Positions 55,089-63,875 of a stretch of 64,000 nt of DNA are shown here, piece after piece. The notes under the pieces were generated by a model. It was not told the origin of the DNA and searched no databases. It saw only the letters and a program-made list of their open reading frames with translations. Numbering within the stretch: position 1 is the first letter of the stretch; every line of letters starts with the position of its first letter. The position numbers and the translations under genes were made by a program. This DNA is from Bradyrhizobium australiense (GTDB taxonomy: Bacteria > Pseudomonadota > Alphaproteobacteria > Rhizobiales > Xanthobacteraceae): contig NZ_JAAVLX010000002.1 of the NCBI RefSeq assembly GCF_013114825.1, positions 372,001 through 436,000 of the forward strand, in the 5' to 3' direction.

Positions 55089-55646
55089 ATGGTGCGAACC
55101 AAGTCAAACAGAATTGCCCTATTCATTGATGGACCCAATCTCCAATCAACCGCCAAAAATCTTGGCTTCGACATCGACTACACACTACTGCTGGAGGAGT
55201 TCCGGTCCCGCGGACCGCTGTTGCGCGCATTCTACTACATAGCAACGATCGAGAATCCGAAGTCTTCCCCGGCGCGCTCGTGGATCGACTGGCTCGGATG
55301 GAACGGCTATATAGTCGTTGCCAAGGCGGCGAAAGAATTTGTCGGTGTGAACGGTCGATTCAGGCCAAAGCTGAACACGAACATCGAACTCGCAATTGAC
55401 GCTATGGAAACTGCCGAGCACGTCGACCAGATTGTGCTATTCTCCGGTGACGGCGCTTTTCGTCCCCTTGTTGCGGCTGAACAGCGCCGTGGAGTACGGG
55501 TGACCGTGGTTTCAACGAGATCGAGTCAACCGCCGATGATTGCCGACGAGTTGCGCCGACAGGCCGACACCTTCACCGATCTGCTCGAGCTAAAATCGAA
55601 GGTTGGCCGAGACTTGGGCAAGCGAGCGCCCCGACGGCAAGCGTAA
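55089..55646 (+). CDS. NYN-domain (PIN-like) protein, LabA/DUF88-like
   Basis: The 185-aa product is a NYN domain: RIALFIDGPNLQSTAKNLGFDIDY (with the first Asp and Asn), TNIELAIDAMETAEHVDQIVLFSGDGAFRPLVAAEQRRGVRVTVVST (second acidic cluster). NYN proteins are PIN-related nucleases; LabA-type members act in gene control in cyanobacteria and elsewhere. A similar gene is common in the core genome of Bradyrhizobium; whether this one is a second copy cannot be decided here. It lies between two paralogous two-component pairs. Confidence 0.82.
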   Translation: MVRTKSNRIALFIDGPNLQSTAKNLGFDIDYTLLLEEFRSRGPLLRAFYYIATIENPKSSPARSWIDWLGWNGYIVVAKAAKEFVGVNGRFRPKLNTNIELAIDAMETAEHVDQIVLFSGDGAFRPLVAAEQRRGVRVTVVSTRSSQPPMIADELRRQADTFTDLLELKSKVGRDLGKRAPRRQA

Positions 55647-56204
55647 GACCACATTTCACACTCCGGCTCGGGACGAAATAGCACGCCCTGGTCTAATCCC
55701 ACCCGATTCTCTCCCGGTCAGCCCTTAGTTGGAAGAGCGAGCGTTGAATCCTCTGAATCCCGGACTTGCCTAGTTTGCTGCTTGACGCAGCGCGCTGCCG
55801 TCCCACGCTTTGGTCGTGATTGGCGAGGCGGGTCGTGGCCGGGGCGGCCACTGGGGCTACCCACCAACAAAAAGGAGTCACTGTACTGAAGGATCCGCGT
55901 AAATAGGCAACCGCCCTTCCCTCCTCGGGCCGGAGGGAAGGATGGTTATGACGCGCGTCGCCGCGTCGAAATGAGTTCTCTGACACCCGATCGGGCGCAC
56001 GTCGAGTTGGATGCAATCCCGTCGCTCCACGCACCGCCTTCGCCGTGCACACTCGGCAAATGTTCATGCAACTAAGCGGACGTTGGGGCAATGATCTTAA
56101 CGAAGCCCTGCGATCTGTTATATTCTGTTACTAAAGCCGGTTCAGAAACATTTTGAAAAAACATTCTTTCACCAACCCCCTCGAATCACCCACAAAAGGT
56201 AGAC
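55647..56204. other. non-coding region with a hairpin
   Basis: About 550 bases between the NYN gene and response regulator 2. The strongest feature is the hairpin CCTTCCCTCC (55915-55924) / GGAGGGAAGG (55932-55941), 10-bp perfect arms with a 7-base loop, no T-run. No coding frame is credible. Confidence 0.4.
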
Positions 56205-56939
56205 ATGGCCCGCCTGCAGCCCAATATCCTTGTTGTCGAGGACGACCGTGAAACGCGGACTCTCATCGCAAAATACTTGCGCAACAACTCCTGCAACGTG
56301 ACGATCGCATCAGATGGTCGCGAGATGTTCCGGGCAATGACCGACCACCGCGTCGACCTCATAATTCTTGACGTCATGCTGCCAGGCGAAGACGGCTTGA
56401 GCCTGTGCCGCACGGTCCGCGCGCAATCACATACGCCGATTATCATGCTGACTGCGCGTGGCGAGGACGTTGATCGCATTCTTGGTCTTGAGATGGGCGC
56501 CGACGACTACCTTGCAAAGCCGTTCAATCCGCGCGAACTACTGGCACGGATCAACGCAGTGCTCCGGCGGCAGGCGATCGCCGGTACCGCGAGCGCGAAC
56601 GACGGTGCGACCGCGTTAACCTTCCTGCGCTGGCGAATCGATTTCCGCCTGCGCGAATTACGCAATCCCGAGGGTGCCCGCGTTGCAATGACAAGCGCCG
56701 AGTTCGACTTATTGTGGACGTTCTGCGAACGCCCCGGCCGCGTGCTATCGCGCGAGAGTCTTCTCGATCTCACCCAGGGTCGCAATGCTGGCTCATTCGA
56801 GCGCAGTATCGACGTCCTAGTTAGCCGCATCCGCCGCAAGATCGAACCAGATCAGCAAGAACCAACTCTTATCAAGACGGTGCGATCCGGCGGCTACATG
56901 TTCACCCCGCGGGTGGACGCGGTCGGCGCCGGCAACTAA
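56205..56939 (+). CDS. OmpR-family response regulator 2
   Basis: The 244-aa regulator has a receiver (VVEDDRETRTLIAKYL, Asp56 in LIILDVMLPGEDG, Lys in GADDYLAKPF) and a winged helix (MTSAEFDLLWTFCERPGRVLSRESLLDLTQG, then SIDVLVSRIRRKI). The order and spacing match response regulator 1 (52711), but identity is moderate, suggesting an old duplication. The stop lies 2 bases before the kinase start. It has no obvious target gene nearby. Confidence 0.93.
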   Translation: MARLQPNILVVEDDRETRTLIAKYLRNNSCNVTIASDGREMFRAMTDHRVDLIILDVMLPGEDGLSLCRTVRAQSHTPIIMLTARGEDVDRILGLEMGADDYLAKPFNPRELLARINAVLRRQAIAGTASANDGATALTFLRWRIDFRLRELRNPEGARVAMTSAEFDLLWTFCERPGRVLSRESLLDLTQGRNAGSFERSIDVLVSRIRRKIEPDQQEPTLIKTVRSGGYMFTPRVDAVGAGN

Positions 56940-56941
56940 GC

Positions 56942-58324
56942 ATGACGCTGTCTCTCCTCCATCTCAGAGGCATCGGCGGGCAACTCGCGGCGCTGGTGGT
57001 CGCCTCGATCCTCGCTATTCATTTGATCATCACGACGGTGTTCTTCGTGAATCGCCCGGACGAATCAGAGCCGCCCGGCGACCGCGGACATGCTCAGCTC
57101 GCTAGCGCCATCCAATTGCTTAGCGCCGCGCCAGCATCCGAGCGGCAGCGGCTAGCAGCGGATATTGCCACCGCCTTCCCGCAGCTCGGGATCGAAGGCG
57201 TTGCTTCCGGCAACGCTCCTGTATCTGGCGAAGTCAATGGACGCGCTTTGCACGACCTGAGCCGACGCTTCAGCAACGCCTATCGGATAATCGCGCTCGA
57301 CCGCGAGGGCGATATGCAACGGATCGGCATTACGCTGCCCGACGGCGCGCCGTTTTCCGCAAGACTGCGCGCTGATCGTAAGGGGCCGCCATTTTTGGGC
57401 GGGCCATGGATGATCACCTTGTTGTTCGCTGTCATCAGCATGACGCTACTCGGGCTGTGGGCGGCCCGCGCGCTCACCGCGCCGCTATCGGCCTTCGCGA
57501 AAGCGGCCGAGAGTTTCAGCCTCGACGGCACCGTGTCGCCGCTGCCCGAACGCGGCCCCGAAGAGATCCGCTCGGTCGCGAAAGCGCTCAACCGCATGCG
57601 CGAGCGAATCACCGGCCTAATCGACGATCGCACAAGAGTGCTGGCCGCGATCAGTCACGATCTGCGTACGCCGATCACGCGAATGCGGTTGCGGTCGGAA
57701 TTCATTGAGGACGAAGCCCTTCGCAGCCGCATGTTCGGCGATCTCGACCAGATGCGCGCAATGCTCGAGTCGGTCCTTTCATTCCTGCGTAACGACAGCA
57801 AGCTGGAGTCTATGACGTTGGTCGATATCGCGACTACCTTGCAGCTCGTGGCGGATCAGTTCGCCGATATGGGACACAAGATCGTTTACGACGGCCCCCC
57901 ACATGTCGCAATCATGGCCCGTCCCGATGATTTGCATCGCGCCATCACCAATCTCGTCGAGAACGCTGTCAGGTTCGGAGGGGAGGTGACGATCCGTCTC
58001 AAGATCTCGCCGCAGATCATAATAATAGATGTCGAGGACGACGGGCCTGGCATTTCTGATCCCAGAAAACAGATTGTGCTAGAGCCTTTCATGCGCGGAG
58101 ATGACGCGCGCAGTATGGATGAAAGCCCGGGTTTCGGTCTGGGCCTGTCTATCGCCCGCGCAATAGTGGATGCGCACGGTGGAACGCTGAGACTTAATGA
58201 CCGCCAACCACATGGACTCATCGTCCGCATAGAATTGCCTGCGGACGGACGAGCCCCCGCGTCAGGAATTCTTGCCCCCGCGCAAGGACCGAGGCTTGTC
58301 AGCGCACTGCCGCGCGCGAAATAG
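56942..58324 (+). CDS. EnvZ-like sensor histidine kinase 2
   Basis: The 460-aa kinase has transmembrane helices near residues 12-35 and 155-175, an intervening periplasmic region of about 120 residues, HAMP, the dimerisation helix AAISHDLRTPITRMRLRSEF (His239), and the ATPase motifs ITNLVENAVRFG, VEDDGPGISDPR and GFGLGLSIARAI. Its C-terminal tail (residues 440-460) is Pro/Ala-rich. It is the partner of response regulator 2. The 3' end is followed after 36 bases by repeat copy B1. Confidence 0.93.
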   Translation: MTLSLLHLRGIGGQLAALVVASILAIHLIITTVFFVNRPDESEPPGDRGHAQLASAIQLLSAAPASERQRLAADIATAFPQLGIEGVASGNAPVSGEVNGRALHDLSRRFSNAYRIIALDREGDMQRIGITLPDGAPFSARLRADRKGPPFLGGPWMITLLFAVISMTLLGLWAARALTAPLSAFAKAAESFSLDGTVSPLPERGPEEIRSVAKALNRMRERITGLIDDRTRVLAAISHDLRTPITRMRLRSEFIEDEALRSRMFGDLDQMRAMLESVLSFLRNDSKLESMTLVDIATTLQLVADQFADMGHKIVYDGPPHVAIMARPDDLHRAITNLVENAVRFGGEVTIRLKISPQIIIIDVEDDGPGISDPRKQIVLEPFMRGDDARSMDESPGFGLGLSIARAIVDAHGGTLRLNDRQPHGLIVRIELPADGRAPASGILAPAQGPRLVSALPRAK

Positions 58325-58360
58325 TCCAAAATCGTAATTTGGCGTAGAAAATCGTGTGCT

Positions 58361-58389
58361 GGGAGAGAGTGGGAGTCCAACCCACGATT
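58361..58389. repeat. tRNA-Ser 3'-end-like sequence, copy B1
   Basis: GGGAGAGAGTGGGAGTCCAACC followed by CACGATT matches copy A1 (31525-31553) in 26 of 29 positions by hand count. Its orientation is the same as A1. Confidence 0.5.
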
Positions 58390-58617
58390 CACGATCGTGG
58401 TGCTGAGCGCCAACGGGGCTGCGAAAGAACCAACCTTTCGCCTCACTGTTTCTTGGGTCCCTTGGCGATCGGCCGATCGCCAAGTTCTGCTCGTGCGGCG
58501 ACTCCAAGTTTTAGGTGATGACCCCTGTTCTTGCTACGCCGCGTCACTCTGAGGGCGTTCACGCTTCTACGGACATCAATTCCACTTCCAAGGACGACCG
58601 CCAACGCTGGCCTTTAA
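58390..58617. other. sequence between repeats B1 and B2
   Basis: No coding content. It does not align with the corresponding interval 31554-31668. Confidence 0.3.
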
Positions 58618-58708
58618 GATTTTTCTTGATCCCCCGGTGCACACGTCGTGCACACGCCGCCTTCTAACTAATTGAAAATCTTGAATTCTCGCTCCAGTCC
58701 ATCATGGG
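58618..58708. repeat. 91-base direct repeat, copy B2
   Basis: It matches A2 (31669-31759) without gaps with about 9 mismatches and contains the same GTGCACAC-GTC-GTGCACAC motif (58637-58655). Confidence 0.75.
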
Positions 58709-59352
58709 GGCAATGCAAAATCGATGCGATAACACGTTGATGTTATTTCGCTTTGTCATCTCGTCTGGAATACTGATTTTTGGGCCGACAGAAAGTTCAG
58801 GCTCACAGTTGAGGCACTTCTCCTTTCCTTTCAAGTGTTTTAGCGGATGACCTGTTGTCCTTCGACCACGTCGCGCGTTGTCTGGTACGGCGCCGCAGTA
58901 TTGCAAGAGCTCGTGCAGTACCGCGCTAGTTTGAACACCTCCTCATCGAGCTTCCTTCGGTTGCAAAGTAGCGTGCCGACCTCCCAACGCCCAGCGCAGC
59001 AACACCGCGATCGTAGTTTTGGCTATGCCAGAGTAAGAAAACTTGCGTTCTGCGGGTCGGGGATTATCGCCCAAAGCCCGGCCCGTCTGAGCGTCGTGGG
59101 TTCAATTCGGAGGTCCGCTACATCGCGAAACCCACTATTGCAAAAGCGCTGTTTTCCTACCGGAGGGCAGCCTAACTCCGGACATTGCGTCTTGGTAGTC
59201 CGCCAAAGACCGCGGTTTGTGCGCGATCGATCACTGACCAACATTGTCCCCGACTAGGTTCAAGTCCAAGAGCCATTTGATGTGCGATTGGCCCACCGCC
59301 GCGGAAAAGAGCCCGACAGCAGAATCAAAATCCTACGAATTCATGAGTAGAG
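58709..59352. other. non-coding region (about 640 bases)
   Basis: No supportable gene, RNA or operator. The frame 58847-59257 (plus) is Arg/Ser-rich without motif or ribosome binding site and is not accepted. Confidence 0.3.
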
Positions 59353-59856
59353 TCAATGATCCTTCTGAATTTTCCTGTTCCATTCACCCATTGACAGCAT
59401 GAGGAATTTTCTGCGTTCAGAATGCCGCGCGATCAGACAACCAAGGGCCGCATAAGGAGAGCGGCCGTTGACGCGGCGACAAAGCTTCGGCGGCGTGACC
59501 GCACTGAATGGGCTCAATTTCTCGAATGCTTCTCTGTGAACGGGACACGACAGTGTGATGGTGCTGCGCACACAGCCCTCGCCTGAGCCAAGTATGACCG
59601 CACCAAGCGTAGCAGTGCGGCACTCTTGCTGAACCTTGTCGACCGTGACGTCGAGAGGCTTTCCAAGCGGCACCGGGCGCAGAAATTCGGTCCGGGAGGA
59701 AAGGACCTGGAAACCCGGTCGTGCATGGCCATCGATCTCCACAGCGGCAAGCCCGGCGAGCACGCCTTCCTGGACCGTGCGGAACGGCCCTGAGACCTCC
59801 GGCGTGGCACGATACTGACCGGAGGCCAACCGCTGAACGACGGGACTTGAAGTCAT
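59353..59856 (-). pseudogene. acyl-CoA thioesterase (4HBT_3-like), N-terminal half
   Basis: The first about 115 residues are like the first hotdog domain of double-hotdog thioesterases: GQYRATPEVSGPFRTVQEGVLAGL, RPGFQVLSSRTEFLRPVPLGKPLDVTVDKVQQ, and ATLGAVILGSGEGC. After about residue 125 the match fails, and the usual second hotdog with its acid-rich motif is missing; the family length is about 250. It is probably a remnant after deletion, at the edge of the CoA cluster. The remnant at 172-424 belongs to the same family but a different region of it. Confidence 0.5.
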
Positions 59857-59949
59857 CGCTCAACGGTTACTGGTCGAGATACTGGTAGACTCGATCTACC
59901 GATAAGTTCATCGGTGCTGCCGAATTCAAGTTGGCGGTTTTACTGCGAG

Positions 59950-61008
59950 TTACCGCCCCTCTCGAATCTCCCATGCCCACACCGGGTCGCCGGCATCACG
60001 TCGGCTGATTAGGGCGACGCGCATGAAGCGATCGTGGGCGAGTGCAGCGCCCATCCACAACTCGTTCCAAGCATCGAATATGGCGTGAGACATTTGCTCC
60101 CGTCCAGCCATGAGGCGCCACGTCGTTTGTCTTACGATCGCCGTGTCGCCTTCAAGATGCATCTCTGCGTCATCGCCTTGGCCCCGCAACAGCCGCGTAA
60201 GTGCGGTGGCAAAGCCTGCGACACCTTGCTCCACTCCACCGAGCATGGACGCCACATCGTCGAACGTATGCATGCCGATCAATCGGGCAGCAAGACCTCC
60301 CAAGTGACCTCCCTCGGCTGGTCCAAGTACCGACATCATTTCAGGCAGGATCGACGTGATATAATCCATCGCGTAGTTGCGGAGTGCCTTTCTCAGGCGA
60401 CTTTCTGGCCAATTGGTTTCGGGAAGGCGTGGCGCAAGTTCTGGCCTGAATGGCGGGCAGCGCTCACCGGGCGAAAATTGCAGCCGCTCTTCCGGAGAAA
60501 GCTCGTGATCGTACTCCCGGTAATATCCCTCCAGGCCAGGCTGCCCGTCGACGGTCTGTCCCGTGCAGACGAAGCCGAGGCGAGGGTTACCGAGAACCAC
60601 GCCATTGTTGCCGTGCCATCCCCTTAGCATCCCGCGCGACACTTCCGAGGGAATTCCACAAATTGCGGTGCCATACCAAAGCCAACGGGGAGGCGGATAA
60701 CGAATCCATGCCTTCTTGTCGCTTTCATAAACGTATTCGACCTTTACGCCACCAACCTGGTTGGCGAGATAGTTGTACTGTGCGCTGGCGACTGCATGCG
60801 GCAGCCTGTCCAAACCGAGTTTTTTAAGGCTCGCCACGAAATGGGTTGCTTGCTGGCGCCGGAACATTCTGAACACGATCTCGGCAGCGCGAGCCGCCCC
60901 GGCGCGCGACGACAGATGAAGGATGAGGCCCGTGAGATACGAATGATAGATCCGCTCAACCGCACGATAAGCTTGCACGTCATCTGTCGAATTGTTCTCA
61001 ATCTTCAT
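59950..61008 (-). CDS. conserved hypothetical protein of the CoA cluster
   Basis: The 352-aa product has no membrane segment or signal peptide. Conserved-looking parts are VERIYHSYLTGLILHL, YNYLANQVGGVKVEYVYESDKKAWIRYPPPRWLWYGTAICGIP, RGWHGNNGVVLGNPRLGFVCTGQTVDGQPGLEGYYREYD and DDAEMHLEGDTAIVRQTTWRL. I do not recognise a named family. Its place beside a GST, an enoyl-CoA hydratase and a CoA synthetase suggests an enzyme or binding protein of the same catabolic route. No operon overlap with the GST gene is seen (78-base gap). Confidence 0.6.
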   Translation of the reverse strand: MKIENNSTDDVQAYRAVERIYHSYLTGLILHLSSRAGAARAAEIVFRMFRRQQATHFVASLKKLGLDRLPHAVASAQYNYLANQVGGVKVEYVYESDKKAWIRYPPPRWLWYGTAICGIPSEVSRGMLRGWHGNNGVVLGNPRLGFVCTGQTVDGQPGLEGYYREYDHELSPEERLQFSPGERCPPFRPELAPRLPETNWPESRLRKALRNYAMDYITSILPEMMSVLGPAEGGHLGGLAARLIGMHTFDDVASMLGGVEQGVAGFATALTRLLRGQGDDAEMHLEGDTAIVRQTTWRLMAGREQMSHAIFDAWNELWMGAALAHDRFMRVALISRRDAGDPVWAWEIREGR

Positions 61009-61086
61009 TTGCTCCTCCGGGCGTTCTTCAATGCACTGCCAAAGTGGTAAGCGCCGTGGCGCTTGGTCAGCGGACCTGATCCGCGG

Positions 61087-62016
61087 CTAACTCCGTGTCT
61101 TTCGCAACTCGAAGCCGACACGCGGGAAATGGACCACGATGTCTCCGACCCGATCGTTACGGATTCCGATGGCAACCTCGTCGACGTCGAGAAACTCGAC
61201 GCGGCCTACGATTGCATGCTTCGCGTAGTCGACGGCGCGCACCTCGACGAGCGAACCGTATTCGGGATCCTCGGGATGCCGGACGCCGTTTCTCGAGGGT
61301 GGCGCCGGCGCGACTTTGCGTGCGATCTCCAGCGCTTCATCTGGCGCAATCTCCTCACGCTCGCCATGACCGAGTTGTTCAACTCTTTCCATCCAGCTTC
61401 GAACGGCGGAGAGGCGTTGGAGTTCGTGCGCCAAACGGTCGCTACGGTCCGTTAAAAACCACAGCGCATGAAATACAGACAGATCCGCCACGGTGAACCG
61501 GTCGCCGCAGATCCATGTCCGACCATCAGCGAGCATATCTTCGACCAGCGGCAACTGCGCACGAACCAGCGGCGCGTTGCGCGCCGCCGCTCTCTCTGCC
61601 GCCGCGACGCTCGGAACCGGCAAACCTCTCATCCGAGCTCTGTCTTCGAACAGTTGGGGCGGCATCAAATCGTGATTGGTGCCCCATGCATACAACATGA
61701 TGGAACGAAAGAGCGGTCCTTCGGCCCAGGCCGACACCGCGTTGGCCAGCCCTTCGCATCCGGCAGGAAACAACGTCGGCGCGGGATGCCTCCGGTCGAG
61801 TTCCCTGAGAATCATCCGCGTGTCGCAATAGACATCCGCACCAACTTGGAGAACCGGCGCGCGGCGATAGCCGCCCGTCAGCGGCATCAGGTCGGGCTTT
61901 GGCATCACCGGCGGCACGACCACGCTCTTCCAACGGAGCGACTTGAAACCCATCGCGACGCGCACCTTCTCCGAATAGTTGGAGAAGTCGTAGTGATGGA
62001 GAATGAGTTCGGTCAT
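61087..62016 (-). CDS. glutathione S-transferase family protein
   Basis: The 309-aa product has a thioredoxin-like N-terminal domain (LILHHYDFSNYSEKVRVAMGFKSLRWKSVVVPPVMPKPDLMPLTGGYRRAPVLQVG, with the Ser/Tyr region and the conserved Pro of the cis-proline loop). An all-helical C-terminal domain follows (LPLVEDMLADGRTWICGDRFTVADLSVFHALWFL with the N-capping box). A tail of about 75 residues is extra compared with usual GSTs (about 220-230). The family adds glutathione to electrophiles or isomerises thioesters. The ATG overlaps the stop of the preceding small frame by 4 bases. Confidence 0.87.
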   Translation of the reverse strand: MTELILHHYDFSNYSEKVRVAMGFKSLRWKSVVVPPVMPKPDLMPLTGGYRRAPVLQVGADVYCDTRMILRELDRRHPAPTLFPAGCEGLANAVSAWAEGPLFRSIMLYAWGTNHDLMPPQLFEDRARMRGLPVPSVAAAERAAARNAPLVRAQLPLVEDMLADGRTWICGDRFTVADLSVFHALWFLTDRSDRLAHELQRLSAVRSWMERVEQLGHGEREEIAPDEALEIARKVAPAPPSRNGVRHPEDPEYGSLVEVRAVDYAKHAIVGRVEFLDVDEVAIGIRNDRVGDIVVHFPRVGFELRKTRS

Positions 62017-62231
62017 GCGCCTTCATTTCGCCAGCGAGAGGCCAATGCGCCAGCGCGCCGCGATCCAGACCGCTGAGCCCGAGCAGCGCCTTGGGAGGGT
62101 TGTGCCAGCTCGTCGCATGAAGGCAAACTCGAAGATGGGATGTTCCAGCACTGAAGACCCCCGATCAGGCCCGGTGTCTGCAGATAGGTAGCCGGCGCCG
62201 TGGTATCGACCGGATGGATGTTGACCGACAT
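62013..62231 (-). CDS. small frame, probably a truncated gene start
   Basis: A 72-residue frame starts MSVNIHPVDTTAPATYLQTP with AGGAG 8 bases before the ATG (62231), directly after the enoyl-CoA hydratase stop. Its end overlaps the GST start as ATGA. The first 25 residues look like a normal protein start; the rest is Arg/Ser-rich and not convincing. I read it as the 5' remainder of a deleted gene, though a short real protein is possible. Confidence 0.35.
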   Translation of the reverse strand: MSVNIHPVDTTAPATYLQTPGLIGGLQCWNIPSSSLPSCDELAQPSQGAARAQRSGSRRAGALASRWRNEGA

Positions 62232-62252
62232 CGATCACGCTCCTGGCGGGCC

Positions 62253-63149
62253 TCAGTTACGGCGATCCATTTCGTTGATCAACTTGCGCGCTTCGTCGCG
62301 TTCCGGAATCGGACGTCCGCTATCGCGCCACTCGATCGCAGCCTTGAATCCATGCTTCTGCGCGTAACGCCTGAACCACAGGCCCTCCGGATTGTGACGC
62401 GTGATGCCGTCGAACAGGGTCGCAAGCGACTGGGTCTGTTCGAGGCCCATGTTCAGCATGACCTGGTTGACGACCATCTTGTGCATTGCGAGGTGGCTCT
62501 TCGGCACGCCGGCGATCCGGTCCGCCAGCCTTCGCGTTGCCGGCTCAAGCTGCTCGGCCGGAACACAGGCGTTCGCCAGGCCCCACTCCGCCGCCGTCCG
62601 ACCGTCGATCATGTTGCCGGTGAACATCACCTCCTTGGCGCGTGAAGGTCCGAGCTTGAACGTCCACATCGCGGTAGTCGGACAACCCCACACGCGTGTC
62701 GGCATGTAACCAATCCGTGCATCCTCGGCCATCACGATCAGATCGCAGCAGAGCGCGATGTCGCTGCCGCCGGCGACCGCGGCGCCGTGAATCTTGGCGA
62801 TGGTCGGCTTCGAGCACTTCCACAGGCTCATGAAATTCTCGGTATTCTTCTTCATGAAAGCGTAGTCGACCATAGGGTCCCAAGGCTCGCTCTCCTGCTG
62901 GCAGGGGTGCTCGATCTCGCTCTCCGCGTAGGCGACAAGATCGTAGCCGCCGCAGAAGCCCTTGCCGGCGCCTTCGATCACGATGACGTGCACGTCGTCG
63001 TTCTTCTCCGCCCATTCGATAGCGGCCCGGATCTCTCCGGGCATCGCTTCGTCGATGGCGTTAAAGCGTTCGGGACGGTCAAGAACGAGGCGCGCGATGC
63101 GGGGGGCGTCCTCGCGGACTGTGATGCTGAGGGTCGAAAAACTAGGCAT
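62253..63149 (-). CDS. enoyl-CoA hydratase/isomerase family protein
   Basis: The 298-aa product is a crotonase. It shows [20 protein letters not shown], the oxyanion-hole segments [15 protein letters not shown] and [35 protein letters not shown], and later [26 protein letters not shown]. It acts on a CoA thioester in beta-oxidation-type chemistry. An insertion of about 25 residues follows the first oxyanion segment ([14 protein letters not shown]). It is divergent from tetR, with two operators between them, and is followed by the small frame and the GST gene. Confidence 0.9.
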   Translation of the reverse strand: MPSFSTLSITVREDAPRIARLVLDRPERFNAIDEAMPGEIRAAIEWAEKNDDVHVIVIEGAGKGFCGGYDLVAYAESEIEHPCQQESEPWDPMVDYAFMKKNTENFMSLWKCSKPTIAKIHGAAVAGGSDIALCCDLIVMAEDARIGYMPTRVWGCPTTAMWTFKLGPSRAKEVMFTGNMIDGRTAAEWGLANACVPAEQLEPATRRLADRIAGVPKSHLAMHKMVVNQVMLNMGLEQTQSLATLFDGITRHNPEGLWFRRYAQKHGFKAAIEWRDSGRPIPERDEARKLINEMDRRN

Positions 63150-63170
63150 GGGATTCCTTCGCGGTCAAAC

Positions 63171-63219
63171 CAGTCAATGTTGACTGTAACACCTGTCGTG
63201 ATACAGTCAACACTGACTG
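63171..63219. promoter_or_regulatory. two TetR-type operators between the hydratase and repressor genes
   Basis: Site 1, CAGTCAATGTTGACTG (63171-63186), has perfect 7-bp arms. Site 2, CAGTCAACACTGACTG (63204-63219), has perfect 6-bp arms and the same outer bases. The centres are 33 bases apart, about three helical turns. An 11-bp perfect inverted repeat also joins the sites (63178-63188 with 63202-63212). They overlap the region of both divergent promoters. Confidence 0.8.
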
Positions 63220-63233
63220 TCGAAGGGAGAGGT

Positions 63234-63875
63234 ATGTCAAGAACGGCGAAGACCGGAGGCCCGGCTGGAGGGGCCGATTCCACACGATCACGCATCCTGG
63301 ATGCCGCCGTCGAATGCCTGATCGAGACCGGCGTCGCAGGCACGACAACGCTCGCCGTGCAGCATCGGGCGGAAGTTAGCCGTGGCGCCCTCCTCCATCA
63401 TTTCCCGACGCACGCCTCCCTGTTGGCCGCGAGCGTGGCCGAACTGGTCCGCCGCAACGAGAGGGCCGTCTCGCAAGGCCGCGCCGGAGGCGGCCCAGCC
63501 GATAGCCTGGTGGCAGCCGTCGAGGCGCTCGCCTTCGCTGCGCGTCAGCCGGCCTATCTCGCGGAGCTGGAGCTGTGGGCGGTCGCGCGCACCGACGCGG
63601 CGCTGAAGCAGGCCTTGATCGCAGCCGAACGCGGCGCGCGGCGCGATCTCGACCGAGTCTACTTCCAGCTTTTTGGCGAGTGGACGGATTCCAACGCCTA
63701 CGACGAGGTCGTCGCGCTGACGCTGCATTTCATCAGAGGGCTCGCAATTTCCGAGAATCTCCGCAGTTCGCCGGGGCGACGCGAGCGCCTTGTCGCCGTC
63801 TGGGCCGAAGCGATGCGGACGCTGCTCGAAACAAAGAAGAAGATGCCAGCAAGGCAAAGGAGGGAGGGAGGATGA
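63234..63875 (+). CDS. TetR-family repressor of the CoA cluster
   Basis: The 213-aa product has the TetR N-terminal HTH (about residues 18-60: TRSRILDAAVECLIETGVAGTTTLAVQHRAEVSRGALLHHFPTHASLLAASVAEL) and a helical ligand-binding body (AFAARQPAYLAELELWAVARTDAALKQALIAAERG). The ATG at 63234 follows AAGGGAGAGGT; the longer frame upstream overlaps the hydratase gene antisense and is rejected. Such repressors commonly sense an acyl-CoA intermediate and control both divergent genes. The stop overlaps the next ATG as ATGA. Confidence 0.88.
   Translation: MSRTAKTGGPAGGADSTRSRILDAAVECLIETGVAGTTTLAVQHRAEVSRGALLHHFPTHASLLAASVAELVRRNERAVSQGRAGGGPADSLVAAVEALAFAARQPAYLAELELWAVARTDAALKQALIAAERGARRDLDRVYFQLFGEWTDSNAYDEVVALTLHFIRGLAISENLRSSPGRRERLVAVWAEAMRTLLETKKKMPARQRREGG

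Noticed and set aside
58847..59257. 136-codon plus-strand frame
   Set aside because: Arg/Ser-rich with no motif, poor ribosome binding site and no recognised family.
62787..63233. Plus-strand frame running from 62787 into the TetR gene
   Set aside because: It is the antisense shadow of the enoyl-CoA hydratase; the TetR family start and ribosome binding site are at 63234.
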